Part shown: positions 47,041 through 58,678 of the stretch, one piece after another
How positions within the stretch are numbered: position 1 is the stretch's first letter
Layout: every line of letters starts with the position of its first letter
Assembly (NCBI GenBank): GCA_964019055.1
Contig: OZ025218.1
Coordinates: 7,843,454-7,907,453 of the forward strand
Reading direction: 5' to 3'
Source of the DNA: Anthopleura xanthogrammica
Taxonomy: Eukaryota; Cnidaria; Anthozoa; Actiniaria; Actiniidae
Length of the DNA stretch: 64,000 nucleotides
Program-made: the position numbers and the translations under genes
Notes under the pieces: generated by a model
The model's database searches: none
Seen by the model: the letters and a program-made list of their open reading frames with translations, nothing else
Told to the model about the DNA's origin: nothing

Positions 47041-48397
47041 TTATTGTAGATTATGATGGTCAGTCAGTATAACTATATTTTGATTTTATTTCTCCAGTTC
47101 ATTCAAACTGTCGATTGATTTTTTGAAATACCAACAACTATCGCCCGGTTTTACAAATCCAGTCTGATGTTTGAAGGACCAGTAAAAATGATATGAACCT
47201 AGAATAAGATATGAAGAATTTGCTAACACCTCCCTTGTCTCCCATTTTATTCAAATTGGCTACAAAGAATCGTATTATTAAAATTACGTTTAGAGAACGA
47301 TCGGCCTTTTTCAACATTTAAAGTCATGCAGTTTCGGTATACAATCAACGAAAAATTAAAGTAATGTCCTGGAGAAAAAATTGGATCTAGCTGCAATATT
47401 TTTATTCCTCGCTTGCAGTAGCCGTGATGGCAATATGATTTATTCTAGTTTACACCAAAATATACTTGCATGTGCGTTGCACAAGATCTGTGATAAAAAA
47501 TAGACGATAAGTTGGATGGTTCAGGCAACTATCGACGACTCGGCAGGAATTTTATAACTGAAACATGTAAAGTCTTATGTAAATATACAAAAGAGTGTTG
47601 TTACTTACATGTACGTTGCTTTCTCGGTGTTTTCTTTAAAAAAGTTCAGCTAAAGAATGCTTTCTCGGTGTTTTCTTTAAAAAAGTTCAGCTAAAGAATA
47701 TCTTTAGTTAGTTTAATTTTTTTTATTTATAAGACGAAATACTTTAGTATTACTGAACTACTTTCATATTTTGTTCATATCTTAGATGGATTTTTGACGG
47801 AAAATCTGAACGTACTTTTAAAAAATCAGTGTAAATTCTGAATCAGAAAACTCTGCTAAATAGAAAATGACTGTGCTATTGATTGGATTGGTTATTCCAT
47901 GAATACAAAGCCGGGATTGAAGCATGCATATCAATTAATCATTTATGCACGTGCTGGCAACGGTATTACCAGAATGACGAAAAAGCCGCTAAATCGGAAA
48001 ACCCTATTGTGTTTATCTGACTATTACACTTTAATAAGCACACTTTGTTTCACGGGTTAATGAAAACCACTCTAATGAAAACCACTCTAAAAACCATGGG
48101 CTATAGAGTGCCAATACTATAAATACAAAGTACAAAATAGCGCTAATTAAACAATAGAAAACAATAGAATTTGTACAATTTTGTTTTGCTAAATGTTTCA
48201 CGGATATAGAGTTTCCACTCTAATCCATGTTTTTTGTCAAAAAAATGGTCAAAAAGTGAACAGATAAAGAAGGCCGTAGTTGTTTGTCACTCGGTTTTGA
48301 TGAATGTAATTTTTCCTAAATCCTCCGGTGCCATCAGTATTACATTCGAATATTCGAATATTAAATATTCAAACGTTAACGTTTCAGGAAGATCACA

Positions 48398-48981
48398 ATG
48401 CCCGAGGAGAACTTTTTACTGATGGAATTCTGTCGCGATGCCTGTAAAAAAATATAGTGGACAGCTCCATTCTTTCCTGGTGTGCCAATAATAGATGGGT
48501 GGGGCCAGAAACAGACACAATTCCACAGCCTATTCCTGAAAAACAAAGACCCGGACACTTCATGGATGTTTTCCAGACACCGACGACAGGCAGGACACCT
48601 GCCGACTATCTACAAAGAAAATGAGCAAAACGCCATCAGTACCAACGATCGCCGCCTGCCATAGCGAGTTTCTGTTCGACAAAACAGTGTCGAAGAGGAA
48701 CATGTAATCATTTATATTGATCATCTTAACGACATCAACATCAGGGAAAATATCATAACAAGAGAAACTAAAGAGTGAAAAAGGTGAGAATAGATACGAA
48801 CGTATAAGGACTATCAGTGAAACACATTGATTGAGAGTGGTAAACTTGAAAAGCTACGTATACGGTTACAGCGCGACGCGCCTTACCGTGGCCACCCTGC
48901 CAAAGTTTCGTACAAGTACGATAAATCACTTCTTGCAAAGAATTTCCACATGAAAAAGACTGCCTACGAAAGTATTAAGTG
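48398..48981 (+). pseudogene. Decayed coding-like sequence, family unknown
   Basis: Starting at an ATG at 48398 a frame (MPEENFLLMEFCRD...) runs through one in-frame TAG to about 48664. Further open blocks follow in shifted frames, including VEEEHVIIYIDHLNDIN and, at the end, GKLEKLRIRLQRDAPYRG up to TAG near 48981. Charged composition and block continuity suggest a degraded protein-coding sequence with a stop and at least two frameshifts. I do not recognise the family; chance open frames remain possible. Confidence 0.3.
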
Positions 48982-49568
48982 TTAGCAAGCCAAAAGAGCA
49001 AGAGGTTTTAGAAATAGAGATTTTTAAGCATTTTCTTCAAGTTCTTGCCCCGAAGTTCAAATATTTGCGGTAACAACAAAGCAAGTTCACATGCAAATTT
49101 ACAAATTCTCGCTTCTGATTGGCTAACTTGTAAAAAAGTTTGTTGGGTTTGTTGAGCTCGACCTCTATCTTTAGGGGATCGGAGTATGGACTGACCACTG
49201 TTTGGTCTAAAGCTAGATAAGATCACTGAAGGCGATTCGCTGTCATTACTACCGTAATAGAAATCAAGACACAACAAAAGATCATAGTTGTCCATAGATG
49301 AAGACAGTGGAGATTCAGATGTTGAGCGGTCAAGCCGGAAGACGAAAGCTGTCATGACAATGATTTTGTCATTACTAAATTCGAGGACCAGAGTAGCAGT
49401 ACACCCGCATTGATGATATCTTTCATACACGCATCAAGAATTCCGCGCTGCTGCTCAATGCGCATGCTCAGGGGATTAAAAAGTGGGATAAAATTTGGGT
49501 AAGTACTTCATGTATGCCTGATTATAACGTCCTGGTGATGCTATGATACTACTGCTTTGTTACTAGCA

Positions 49569-52405
49569 TAGTAGTCTAGCGTATTCACTGTTATCTAGTG
49601 TTTTCACTGTATTCACTGTATCCACTGTATTCATGTGTATTCACTGTATTCATGTGTATTCACTGTTATCTAGTGTAATCACTGCAATCATGTGTAGTCA
49701 TGTGTATTCACTGTATTCATGTGTATTCACTGTATTCACCGCAATCATGTGTTTTCACTGTTATCTAGTGTATTCACTGTATTCACTGTTATCTAGTGTA
49801 TTCACTGTATTCACTGTTATCTAGTGTATTCACTGTATTCATGTGTATTCATGTGTATTCACTGCAATCATGTGTATTCACTGTATTCACTGTTATCATG
49901 TGTATTCACTGTATTCATGTGTATTCACTGTATTCACTGTATTCATGTGTGATCACTGTATTCATGTGTATTCACTGTATTCATGTGTATTCACTGTTAT
50001 CTAGTGTAATCACTGCAATCATGTGTATTCACTGTTATCATGTGTATTCACTGTATTCACCGCAATCATGTGTATTCACTGTTATCTAGTGTATTCACTA
50101 TATTCACTGTTATCTAGTGTATTCACTGTATTCACTGTTATCTAGTGTATTCACTGTATTCATGTGTATTCACTGCAATCATGTGTATTCACTGTATTCA
50201 TGTGTATTCACTGTTATCATGTGTATTCACTGTATTCACTGCAATCATGTGTATTCACTGTATTCATGTGTATTCACTGTATTCACCGCAATCATGTGTT
50301 TTCACTGTTATCTAGTGTATTCACTGTATTCACTGTTATCTAGTGTATTCACTGTATTCACTGTTATCTAGTGTATTCACTGTATTCATGTGTATTCATG
50401 TGTATTCACTGCAATCATGTGTATTCACTGTATTCACTGTTATCATGTGTATTCACTGTATTCACTGTATTCATGTGTATTCACTGTATTCACTGCAATC
50501 ATGTGTATTCACTGTTATCTAGTGTATTCACTGTATTCACTGTATTCATGTGTATTCACTGTATTCACTGCAATCATGTGTATTCACTGTTATCTAGTGT
50601 ATTCACTGTATTCACTGTTATCTAGTGTATTCACTGTATTCATGTGTATTCACTGCAATCATGTGTATTCACTACAATCACTGTATTCACTGTTATCAAG
50701 TGTATTCACTGTTATCAAGTGTATTCACTGTATTCATGTGTATTCACTGCAATCATGTGTATTCACTACAATCACTGTATTCACTGTTATCAAGTGTATT
50801 CACTGTTATCAAGTGTATTCACTGTTATCAAGTGTATTCACTGTTATCTAGTGTAATCACTGTTATCTAGTGTATTCACTGTTATCTAGTGTATTCACTG
50901 TATTCACTGTATTCATGTGTATTCACTGTATTCACTGTATTCATGTGTGATCACTGTATTCATGTGTAATCACTGTTATCTAGTGTATTCACTGTTATCA
51001 TGTGTATTCACTGTATTCACTGCAATCATGTGTATTCACTGTATTCACTGCAATCATGTGTATTCACTGTATTCACTGCAATCATGTGTATTCACTGTAT
51101 TCATGTGTATTCACTGCAATCATGTGTATTCACTGTATTCACTGCAATCATGTGTATTCACTGCAATCATGTGTATTCACTGTATTCATGTGTATTCACT
51201 GCAATCATGTGTATTCACTACAATCACTGTATTCACTGTTATCAAGTGTATTCACTGTTATCAAGTGTATTCACTGTTATCAAGTGTATTCACTGTTATC
51301 TAGTGTAATCACTGTTATCTAGTGTATTCACTGCAATCATGTGTATTCACCGCAATCATGTGTATTCACCGCAATCATGTGTATTCACTGTATTCATGTG
51401 TATTCACTGCAATCATGTGTATTCACTACAATCACTGTATTCACTGTTATCAAGTGTATTCACTGTTATCAAGTGTATTCACTGTTATCTAGTGTAATCA
51501 CTGCAATCATGTGTATTCACTGTATTCACTGTATTCACTGCAATCATGTGTATTCACTGTATTCACTGCAATCATGTGTATTCACTGCAATCATGTGTAT
51601 TCACTGTTATCTAGTGTATTCACTGTTATCATGTGTATTCACCGCAATCATGTGTATTCACTGCAATCATGTGTATTCACTGTATTCACTGCAATCATGT
51701 GTATTCACTGTATTCACTGCAATCATGTGTATTCACTGTTATCTAGTGTATTCACTGTTATCATGTGTATTCACCGCAATCATGTGTATTCACTGCAATC
51801 ATGTGTATTCACTGTATTCACTGCAATCATGTGTATTCACTGTATTCATCGCAATCATGTGTATTCACTGTTATCATGTGTATTCACCGCAATCATGTGT
51901 ATTCACTGCAATCATGTGTATTCACTGTATTCACTGTTATCATGTGTATTCACTGTATTCACTGTTATCATGTGTATTCACTGTATTCATGTGTATTCAC
52001 TGCAATCATGTGTATTCACTGTATTCACTGTATTCACTGCAATCATGTGTATTCACTGTATTCACTGCAATCATGTGTATTCACTGCAATCATGTGTATT
52101 CACTGTTATCTAGTGTATTCACTGTTATCATGTGTATTCACCGCAATCATGTGTATTCACTGCAATCATGTGTATTCACTGTATTCACTGTTATCATGTG
52201 TATTCACTGTATTCACTGTTATCATGTGTATTCACTGTTATCATGTGTATTCACCGCAATCATGTGTATTCACTGTAATCATGTGTATTCACTGTATTCA
52301 CTGCAATCATGTGTATTCACTGTATTCATCGCAATCATGTGTATTCACTGTATTCACCGCAATCATGTGTATTCACTGTTATCTAGTGTATTCACTGCAA
52401 TCAAG
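49569..52405. repeat. Left-arm satellite, 9- and 19-bp units
   Basis: Built of 19-mers TTCACTG+CAATCATGTGTA, TTCACTG+TTATCTAGTGTA and TTCACTG+TATTCATGTGTA, mixed with 9-mers TTCACTGTA. About 2.8 kb. Spurious ORFs of up to 358 aa cross it. Confidence 0.95.
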
Positions 52406-52865
52406 TGTGCCACCTAATTATAGTGCTAATTGTATTGTTTTTTATTTCTCCCTGAGAGCTATTTAGTACTGATTAGTATTCTATTTTTCATGGTGCTTTT
52501 CATGAAAGCAATCTACCATTTCATGTATTAATAAAATTACAAAATAGATGGGAATGAGGGCAGCAGGTGAATAGTTGAAAATATCAGGTGCCCATGCATG
52601 TAAAACCCTCCCTTTGCACTGCATGGGTAAATATTTGATGGCTGGCCCTGATCCCATTATTTCCTTTTAAGGCACCGAGTGTTCAAACGCGTCAAACTTT
52701 TCATTAGCCGAACCTAATACCATTAAGATCGACCAAAGACTGAAAAATTACTACCTTCGATTCAGACTGTGAACATTGGCCTCATACCTAATTAAGTCAA
52801 TCCAATTAGATATTTTGAAGCCAAGCGTTTAGGAACAAAATCCATTAAGATAATTAACTAACTAG

Positions 52866-53210
52866 TTAAAAACGACCTTTCTTAATAGTATTTTTAGATA
52901 TTTTAATTATGTATGATATTGTAGATGAAGGGCGGGAGGTGGGAGGGGTTAGTCTAAGGAATGGGTTGGGCTTTCACATATCATATTGAGGTAAAGAGAG
53001 GTATTTTAAAAGGGAGGTCTTTTATGATTGATATTCTTATTATAACCTTTTGTCTATTTTGATACCATTTAAATAATTATACATTTTATTCTTATTACAT
53101 TTAGCTTTTAGATTGTTTTACAGGACCCTATTGTAAAACACGTATGTGAAGTAGGTTTTCCTGAATAAAGATTGAAAAAAACAACTATAATGTATGCATT
53201 AGGATTGGTT
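52866..53210. mobile_element. Insertion of about 340 bp in the left inner arm, LINE 3'-end-like
   Basis: The right arm reads directly from ACTAGTTAAAAATG to CGTTTGAACCAT, whereas the left arm carries extra sequence containing GAATAAAGATTGAAAAAAAC, a polyadenylation-like signal followed by an A-rich tail. Consistent with a 5'-truncated LINE or similar; assignment tentative. Confidence 0.55.
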
Positions 53211-53361
53211 CATGACAAAGTTTGTCGTTTGAACCATGGTAACCCTTCCCCCTCATAAAAAGGAATGCTTTCTAAATTAAAGTAAAGTTAATTATGACTA
53301 ACTGGACCACAGACACAGGGATAAAGTAAAATGCCCTCATTTTATTCAATAATATTCACAA

Positions 53362-54119
53362 TATATTTTATCAAGTAAGGTCAAACAGGTCCAAATCCAA
53401 AGTTACCAAAAACACTTCTATGCCTTGCTTTGATGCAACACACGTCAAATACATAAGGTTTTGAAGCATCAGATATTAACAAATTATATTTATTTATATA
53501 TTTTCACTTTTTAGACCTAAATTAACTCTCTAATATATATTTAATAATTTCTGATAGAGCTCAAATCATATTTTTCATGTTCCTTTTTGAGAAAACATTA
53601 ATTTTTTTATGATTTTGCATCTCATTAGGTATTTGTATACATGTATAAATGTATACTAAAACGTTTCTGCACTCGAGTGTATATGTATATATACACATAT
53701 ATGTAAGTTCAATCTGCAGACGATTTTTTTAAATTGCTGTATTACAGCTCATCACTGCAGCTATAGAACAAATCCAAAAAAGTGAACTTGATTGCTCTAA
53801 CCCATGTGGGAGTATACCATCTATAAATTGTTAATGTTACATATAGTCCTCAATTCAAATTGTTGCATGGTCTAATGTATATATGTAGATTATCTAGGAA
53901 AATCAGTTTCAGTTTTAGCTGGGGGAAGGGTGTTGTGGGCTAAGCCCCCAATAATTTTGGCTGTATTAAATTAACTCCCATTATATGCAGGCCCGTAGGA
54001 TTGGGAGGGGCTTATGCAGCTAGGGCTCCCCAACCTTTTTGACCTTACTTGCTATGGTTCTGTGTTGTAGTCATGTTTATTTTAGTTTTGGTGAACTCAT
54101 CTCTTGTGGGAGAAACTAT
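53362..54119. other. Unpaired spacer of the giant foldback
   Basis: AT-rich, 758 bp, no ORF of note. Includes a small TATATGTATATATACACATATA palindrome-like stretch near 53680-53704. No recognisable transposase or RNA gene. Confidence 0.7.
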
Positions 54120-54695
54120 GTTGTGAATATTATTGAATAAAATGAGGGCATTTTACTTTATCCCTGCGTCTGTGGTCCAGTTGATTATAATTAATTTTAC
54201 TTTAATTTAGAAAGCATTCATATTCATGAGGGGGGAGGGTTAGGCATGGTTCAAACGATGAATACATTTTTAACTAGTTAATTATCTTAATGGATTTTGT
54301 TCCTAAACGCTTGGCTTCAAAATATCTAATTGGATTGACTTAATTAGGTATGAGGCCAATGTTCACAGTCTGAATCGAAGGTAGTAATTTTTCAGTCTTT
54401 GGTCGATCTTAATGGTATTAGGTTCGGCTAATGAAAAGTTTGACGCGTTTGAACACTCGGTGCCTTAAAAGGAAATAATGGGATCAGGGCCAGCCATCAA
54501 ATATTTACCCATGCAGTGCAAAGGGAGGGTTTTACATGCATGGGCACCTGATGTTTTCAACTTATATTCACCTGCTGCCCTCATTCCCATCTATTTTGTA
54601 ATTTTATTAATACATGAAATAGTAGATTGCTTTCATGAAAAGCACCATGAAAAATAGAATACTAATCAGTACTAAATAGCTCTCAGGGAGAAATA

Positions 54696-55077
54696 AAAAA
54701 AAAAATAATAATAATAACTTTATTGATAAAATTGACTGGCAATTCGAAAGAATTGAAAAACTCAATATTTACATAGTTTTAAAATATATCTAAAATATTT
54801 GCATGATTGAAAAAATATATATATATAATTTTAGGTAAAAGTGCAAGTTAAAATTAGTCCCATTTCTTTATTGAACTTGGTATAAAACTATTCTGATATC
54901 TTTTAGTCCTACACTTGAGTAGTGGGATTCTCCTGGGATTTCTAAGGCTGTAGTTTTTAGATATAGGTTTAGGTAAAAGGCAGTTCAGTTTATTATCGGT
55001 ACATGTAATGTTATTGTAGAATTTCCTGCACAAATGTTCTCGTCTCTCATAGTGAGTGGTGAGGTTTAATTCATTAA
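54696..55077 (-). mobile_element. 5'-truncated LINE inserted in the right arm
   Basis: Minus-strand frame of about 70 aa ending KKWD-stop, with RREHLCRKFYNN, LRNPRR and RTKRYQNSFIPSSIKKWD, typical of the C-terminal tail of non-LTR reverse-transcriptase proteins. The 3' tail (left side) has AATAAAG, then TTATTATTATT and a T/A run. The left arm of the foldback has no insertion at the matching site, so the LINE arrived after the arms formed. A fragment only. Confidence 0.82.
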
Positions 55078-55109
55078 AAAAACAATACAATTAGCACTAT
55101 AATTAAGTG

Positions 55110-56998
55110 GCACACTTGATTGCAGTGAATACACATGATTGCAGTGAATACACATGAATACAGTGATTACACATGATAACAGTGAATACACATGATAACA
55201 GTGAATACAGTGAATACACATGATTGCGGTGAATACACATGATTGCAGTGAATACACATGATTGCGGTGAATACACTAGATAACAGTGAATACACTAGAT
55301 AACAGTGATTACACTAGATAACAGTGATTACACTAGATAACAGTGAATACACATGATAACAGTGAATACAGTGAATGTAGTGGATACACATGATTGCGGT
55401 GAATACACATGATTGCGGTGAATACACATGATTGCAGTGAATACACTAGATAACAGTGATTACACTAGATAACAGTGAATACACTTGATAACAGTGAATA
55501 CACTTGATAACAGTGAATACACTTGATAACAGTGAATACAGTGATTGTAGTGAATACACATGATTGCAGTGAATACACATGAATACAGTGAATACACATG
55601 ATTGCAGTGAATACAGTGAATACACATGATTGCAGTGAATACACATGATTGCAGTGAATACAGTGAATACACATGATTGCAGTGAATACAGTGAATACAC
55701 ATGATAACAGTGATTACACATGAATACAGTGATCACACATGAATACAGTGAATACAGTGAATACACATGAATACAGTGAATACAGTGAATACACATGATT
55801 GCAGTGAATACACATGAATACAGTGAATACACTTGATAACAGTGAATACACTTGATAACAGTGAATACAGTGATTGTAGTGAATACACATGATTGCAGTG
55901 AATACACATGAATACAGTGAATACACTAGATAACAGTGAATACAGTGAATACACTAGATAACAGTGAATACACATGATTGCAGTGAATACAGTGAATACA
56001 CATGAATACAGTGAATACAGTGAATACACTAGATAACAGTGAATACACATGATTGCAGTGAATACAGTGAATACACATGAATACAGTGAATACAGTGAAT
56101 ACACATGATAACAGTGAATACAGTGAATACACATGATTGCAGTGAATACACATGAATACACAAGAATACAGTGAATACACTAGATAACAGTGAATACAGT
56201 GAATACACTAGATAACAGTGAATACAGTGAATACACTAGATAACAGTGAAAACACATGATTGCGGTGAATACAGTGAATACACATGAATACAGTGAATAC
56301 ACATGATTGCAGTGAATACAGTGAATACACATGATAACAGTGAATACACATGAATACAGTGAATACACATGATTGCAGTGAATACACATGAATACAGTGA
56401 ATACACTAGATAACAGTGAATACAGTGAATACACTAGATAACAGTGAATATAGTGAATACACTAGATAACAGTGAATACACATGATTGCGGTGAATACAG
56501 TGAATACACATGATAACAGTGAATACACATGAATACACATGATTGCAGTGATTACACTAGATAACAGTGAATACACATGAATACAGTGAATACACATGAA
56601 TACAGTGATCACACATGAATACAGTGAATACAGTGAATACACATGAATACAGTGAATACAGTGAATACACATGATAACAGTGAATACAGTGAATACACAT
56701 GATTGCAGTGAATACACATGAATACACATGAATACAGTGAATACACTAGATAACAGTGAATACAGTGAATACACTAGATAACAGTGAATACAGTGAATAC
56801 ACTAGATAACAGTGAAAACACATGATTGCGGTGAATACAGTGAATACACATGAATACAGTGAATACACATGACTACACATGATTGCAGTGATTACACTAG
56901 ATAACAGTGAATACACATGAATACAGTGAATACACATGAATACAGTGGATACAGTGAATACAGTGAAAACACTAGATAACAGTGAATACGCTAGACTA
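55110..56998. repeat. Right-arm satellite, inverse of the left
   Basis: Same 9/19-bp grammar as the left arm on the minus strand, about 1.9 kb, roughly 950 bp shorter. The outermost kilobase mirrors the left arm almost unit for unit. Confidence 0.95.
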
Positions 56999-58199
56999 CT
57001 ATGCTAGTAACAAAGCAGTAGTATCATAGCATCACCAGGACGTTATAATCAGGCATACATGAAGTACTTACCAAAATTTGTAAAATATGCTATATTTTAG
57101 TTGTATCTTTCTTGTCAAGTACAATTTTCACTAAATATTCAAGATCGCGTACCGTTAAGCGAATTCTGAATCAAATAAACCGAAAAATTGCATATTATAC
57201 AAAATGTTATCCCACTTTTTAATCCCCTGAGCATGCGCATTGAGCAGCAGCGCGGAACTCTTGATGCGTCTATACCAGAAGAACAAATTGCTAGAAGCAC
57301 AATAATTAAGAAAAAATGAAATAGCGAAGAAACAACATTTTGTTATTTACGCAATAGTGAAAAAGGAAATACTGAAACTGAACAACCAGAGCTGATTTAT
57401 CCTGTAAAGCCAGGTCCGCGCCCATTTTACAGATGTAAATGGAATCAGACAGTAAGTACTGGAGGGGAGGGGGGTTCACTAAAGTTATCACTACTTATGA
57501 GAGGGGGGAACCCTAAATTTTATACTGTGTAAGGGGGGATCAGCTAAACTGGCTACTGTTACGTCTTTCCCCGTGTATATATATATATTATAAGAACGGC
57601 ATACATTTTAAAAGCTTTGAATTAAGTTAGGGGAATGTTTTTGAATCGACGCACGATACTAAAACCGGCTTTAGGCATTGCCGTAACTACCGTAGTCTCC
57701 CCCGCAGCCGTTTTTAGGGTCGTCACGCAACACTCTCTCCCCACTAAAGGGTAAACTATAACTATAACTACCGCTGACTCGTTATTTTTCTGCCCGGCTC
57801 ATTTCTCAAAAAGTGCCGGCGGTCTTTTTTGATATAATGACGCTACGCCTTTCCTCGTTCATTAGTTAAGGGGAGGATTGATTATAAAACATTCAATTCT
57901 AACTGATTTTAGGCAAAGAGACTCACAGAACTGGGTTTGTAAAGTGGGAAAAAAGGCATCGAGATTTCGATTATTCGACAGGAAGGTATGATTGTCTTTT
58001 ATTCCTATCTGACTCGTCACTTATCTAAAAGTATCCTCTTCATTTCGCTTGCCTATTTAAAGATCCTTTCTTGAAAGTCATTTATTCAGCCTTCATTCAA
58101 TTCTAATTACTGATTTCGAAAGTTATTTACCCACTCAATCTAGAATTATATAACGACGTTTTATAGCTCAAAAGCTTTGAGTTACCGTAAATCCTCTAT

Positions 58200-58325
58200 T
58201 AAGCCCCCCCCCCCCCCCCCGGGGGGCTTATTTATTTCAGGCACGTTTGAGGGGGGCTTATTGGAGAGCGGGGGGGGGGGGGGGGGCTTATTGGAGAGGG
58301 GGCTTAATAGAGAGGGGGGCTTATT
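58200..58325. repeat. Poly-C/poly-G and GGGGCTTATTGGAGAG repeat
   Basis: Homopolymer C run adjoining G runs, with four GGGGGCTTA-type words. Assembly length is probably approximate here. Confidence 0.85.
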
Positions 58326-58460
58326 GAATTTTAGCCGAAACGCTCTAAGTTCTACGCTATCAAAATACAATGATATCAAAGCTCCTTAAGGTATCTATTC
58401 TTCATCAGAGTTTAGAAATTTCTTTTTATTATATGAAATAAATGATTGTTAACACCTCTT

Positions 58461-58678
58461 TGGAGGTGTTAACAATCAAAAATATAAATAATTTATATAG
58501 GATATTACATGGCCGCTTGGAGATAATAATTTTATCTTCTCGTGCTGATATTATCTCTCACTCGTTCGCTGCGCTCACTCGTGAGAGATAACATCAACAC
58601 TCAAAGATAAAATTCGTATCTCCGCGCGACCATGTAATATCCTATATAAATTATTTATATTTTTGATTGTTAACACCT
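58461..58678. mobile_element. Foldback element with ATATTACATGG core, copy 2
   Basis: Arms GAGGTGTTAACAATCAAAAA (with TATAAATAATTTATATAGGATATTACATGG) and the reverse complement at 58630-58678, near perfect over about 50 bp. A further hairpin, GATTGTTAACACCTC facing GAGGTGTTAACAATC, adjoins at 58444-58478. Shares its interior with 38681-38823. Confidence 0.87.

Larger units (their letters stand above)
45121..48005. mobile_element. 2,885-bp TIR element, AGGGTTTTCCGATTTAGCGG ends
   Basis: Perfect 26-bp TIRs beginning AGGGTTTTCCGATTTAGCGG, flanked by ATT on both sides (45118-45120, 48006-48008). The adjacent intact MITE copy reads TTTTCTATTGTG at the same point, confirming a 3-bp duplication, which fits PIF/Harbinger-type elements. 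Contents: a degraded tRNA-like sequence on the minus strand (about 45285-45355, with A- and B-box-like words), two nested TIR elements (45782-46231, 46374-47040) and a 41-bp direct repeat near 47615-47697. No transposase frame is visible, so it appears non-autonomous. Confidence 0.87.
44922..48075. mobile_element. Two tandem copies of a CCGTGAAATACACTTTAGTG MITE, second one split
   Basis: Copy 1 (44922-45045) is intact, from CTCATAAATCCGTGAAATAC to TTTGTTTCACGGGTTA. Copy 2 starts at about 45049, is broken at 45120 by the element at 45121-48005, and resumes at 48006 with GTGTTTATCTGACTATTACA, ending near 48075. Ends match the element at 6333-6825. Confidence 0.88.
44508..49429. other. Region upstream of RUNDC1, mostly mobile elements
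   Basis: The first 400 bp should include the RUNDC1 promoter; no TATA box is clear. After that come tandem MITE copies (44922-45122), the nested 2.9-kb TIR element (45121-48005), the remainder of the split MITE (48006-48075) and a decayed coding-like stretch (48398-48981). I cannot support a gene here. Confidence 0.7.
49498..57072. mobile_element. Giant foldback transposon, 7,575 bp, with satellite-built arms
   Basis: Both ends start GGTAAGTACTTCATGTATGC reading inward and are flanked by AAAATTTG (49490-49497 and 57073-57080), an 8-bp target duplication. Left arm 49498-53361, spacer 53362-54119, right arm 54120-57072. From outside in, each arm has about 70 bp of unique end, a satellite block (left about 49569-52405, right about 55110-56998), then a unique inner segment of several hundred bp. 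The outer part of the arms is nearly identical in mirror image. Architecture resembles Drosophila FB elements. No transposase ORF: long frames over the satellite exist only because the repeat lacks stop codons. An 8-bp duplication fits hAT or P-type elements; the superfamily is unassigned. Confidence 0.92.
49430..57273. mobile_element. Older MITE (TCAGGGGATTAAAAAGTGGG type) split by the giant foldback
   Basis: Left remnant 49430-49497 and right remnant 57073-57273 together rebuild one element: outer ends CGCATCAAGAATTCCGCGCT / AGCGCGGAACTCTTGATGCG, inner TCAGGGGATTAAAAAGTGGG and its complement. The uninterrupted relative at 20129-20372 has ATATTTTG where this copy has the duplicated AAAATTTG. 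Confidence 0.87.

Noticed and set aside
49008..49430. 140-aa minus-strand open frame
   Set aside because: It opens at a non-ATG codon, has no recognisable domain, and overlaps the MITE border; not supported.
49569..52405. CRISPR-like array (short repeats with variable tails)
   Set aside because: Genome is eukaryotic, units are contiguous without unique spacers, and it is part of a transposon arm.
49633..52466. Long plus-strand ORFs (up to 358 aa) with Cys/His/Tyr-rich repeats such as VFTVFMCIHC
   Set aside because: They fall entirely in the 9/19-bp satellite, several frames are open at once, and mirrored versions occur in the opposite arm. Absence of stop codons in the unit explains them.
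55446..56937. Minus-strand ORFs in the right-arm satellite
   Set aside because: Same satellite in inverse; no independent coding evidence.
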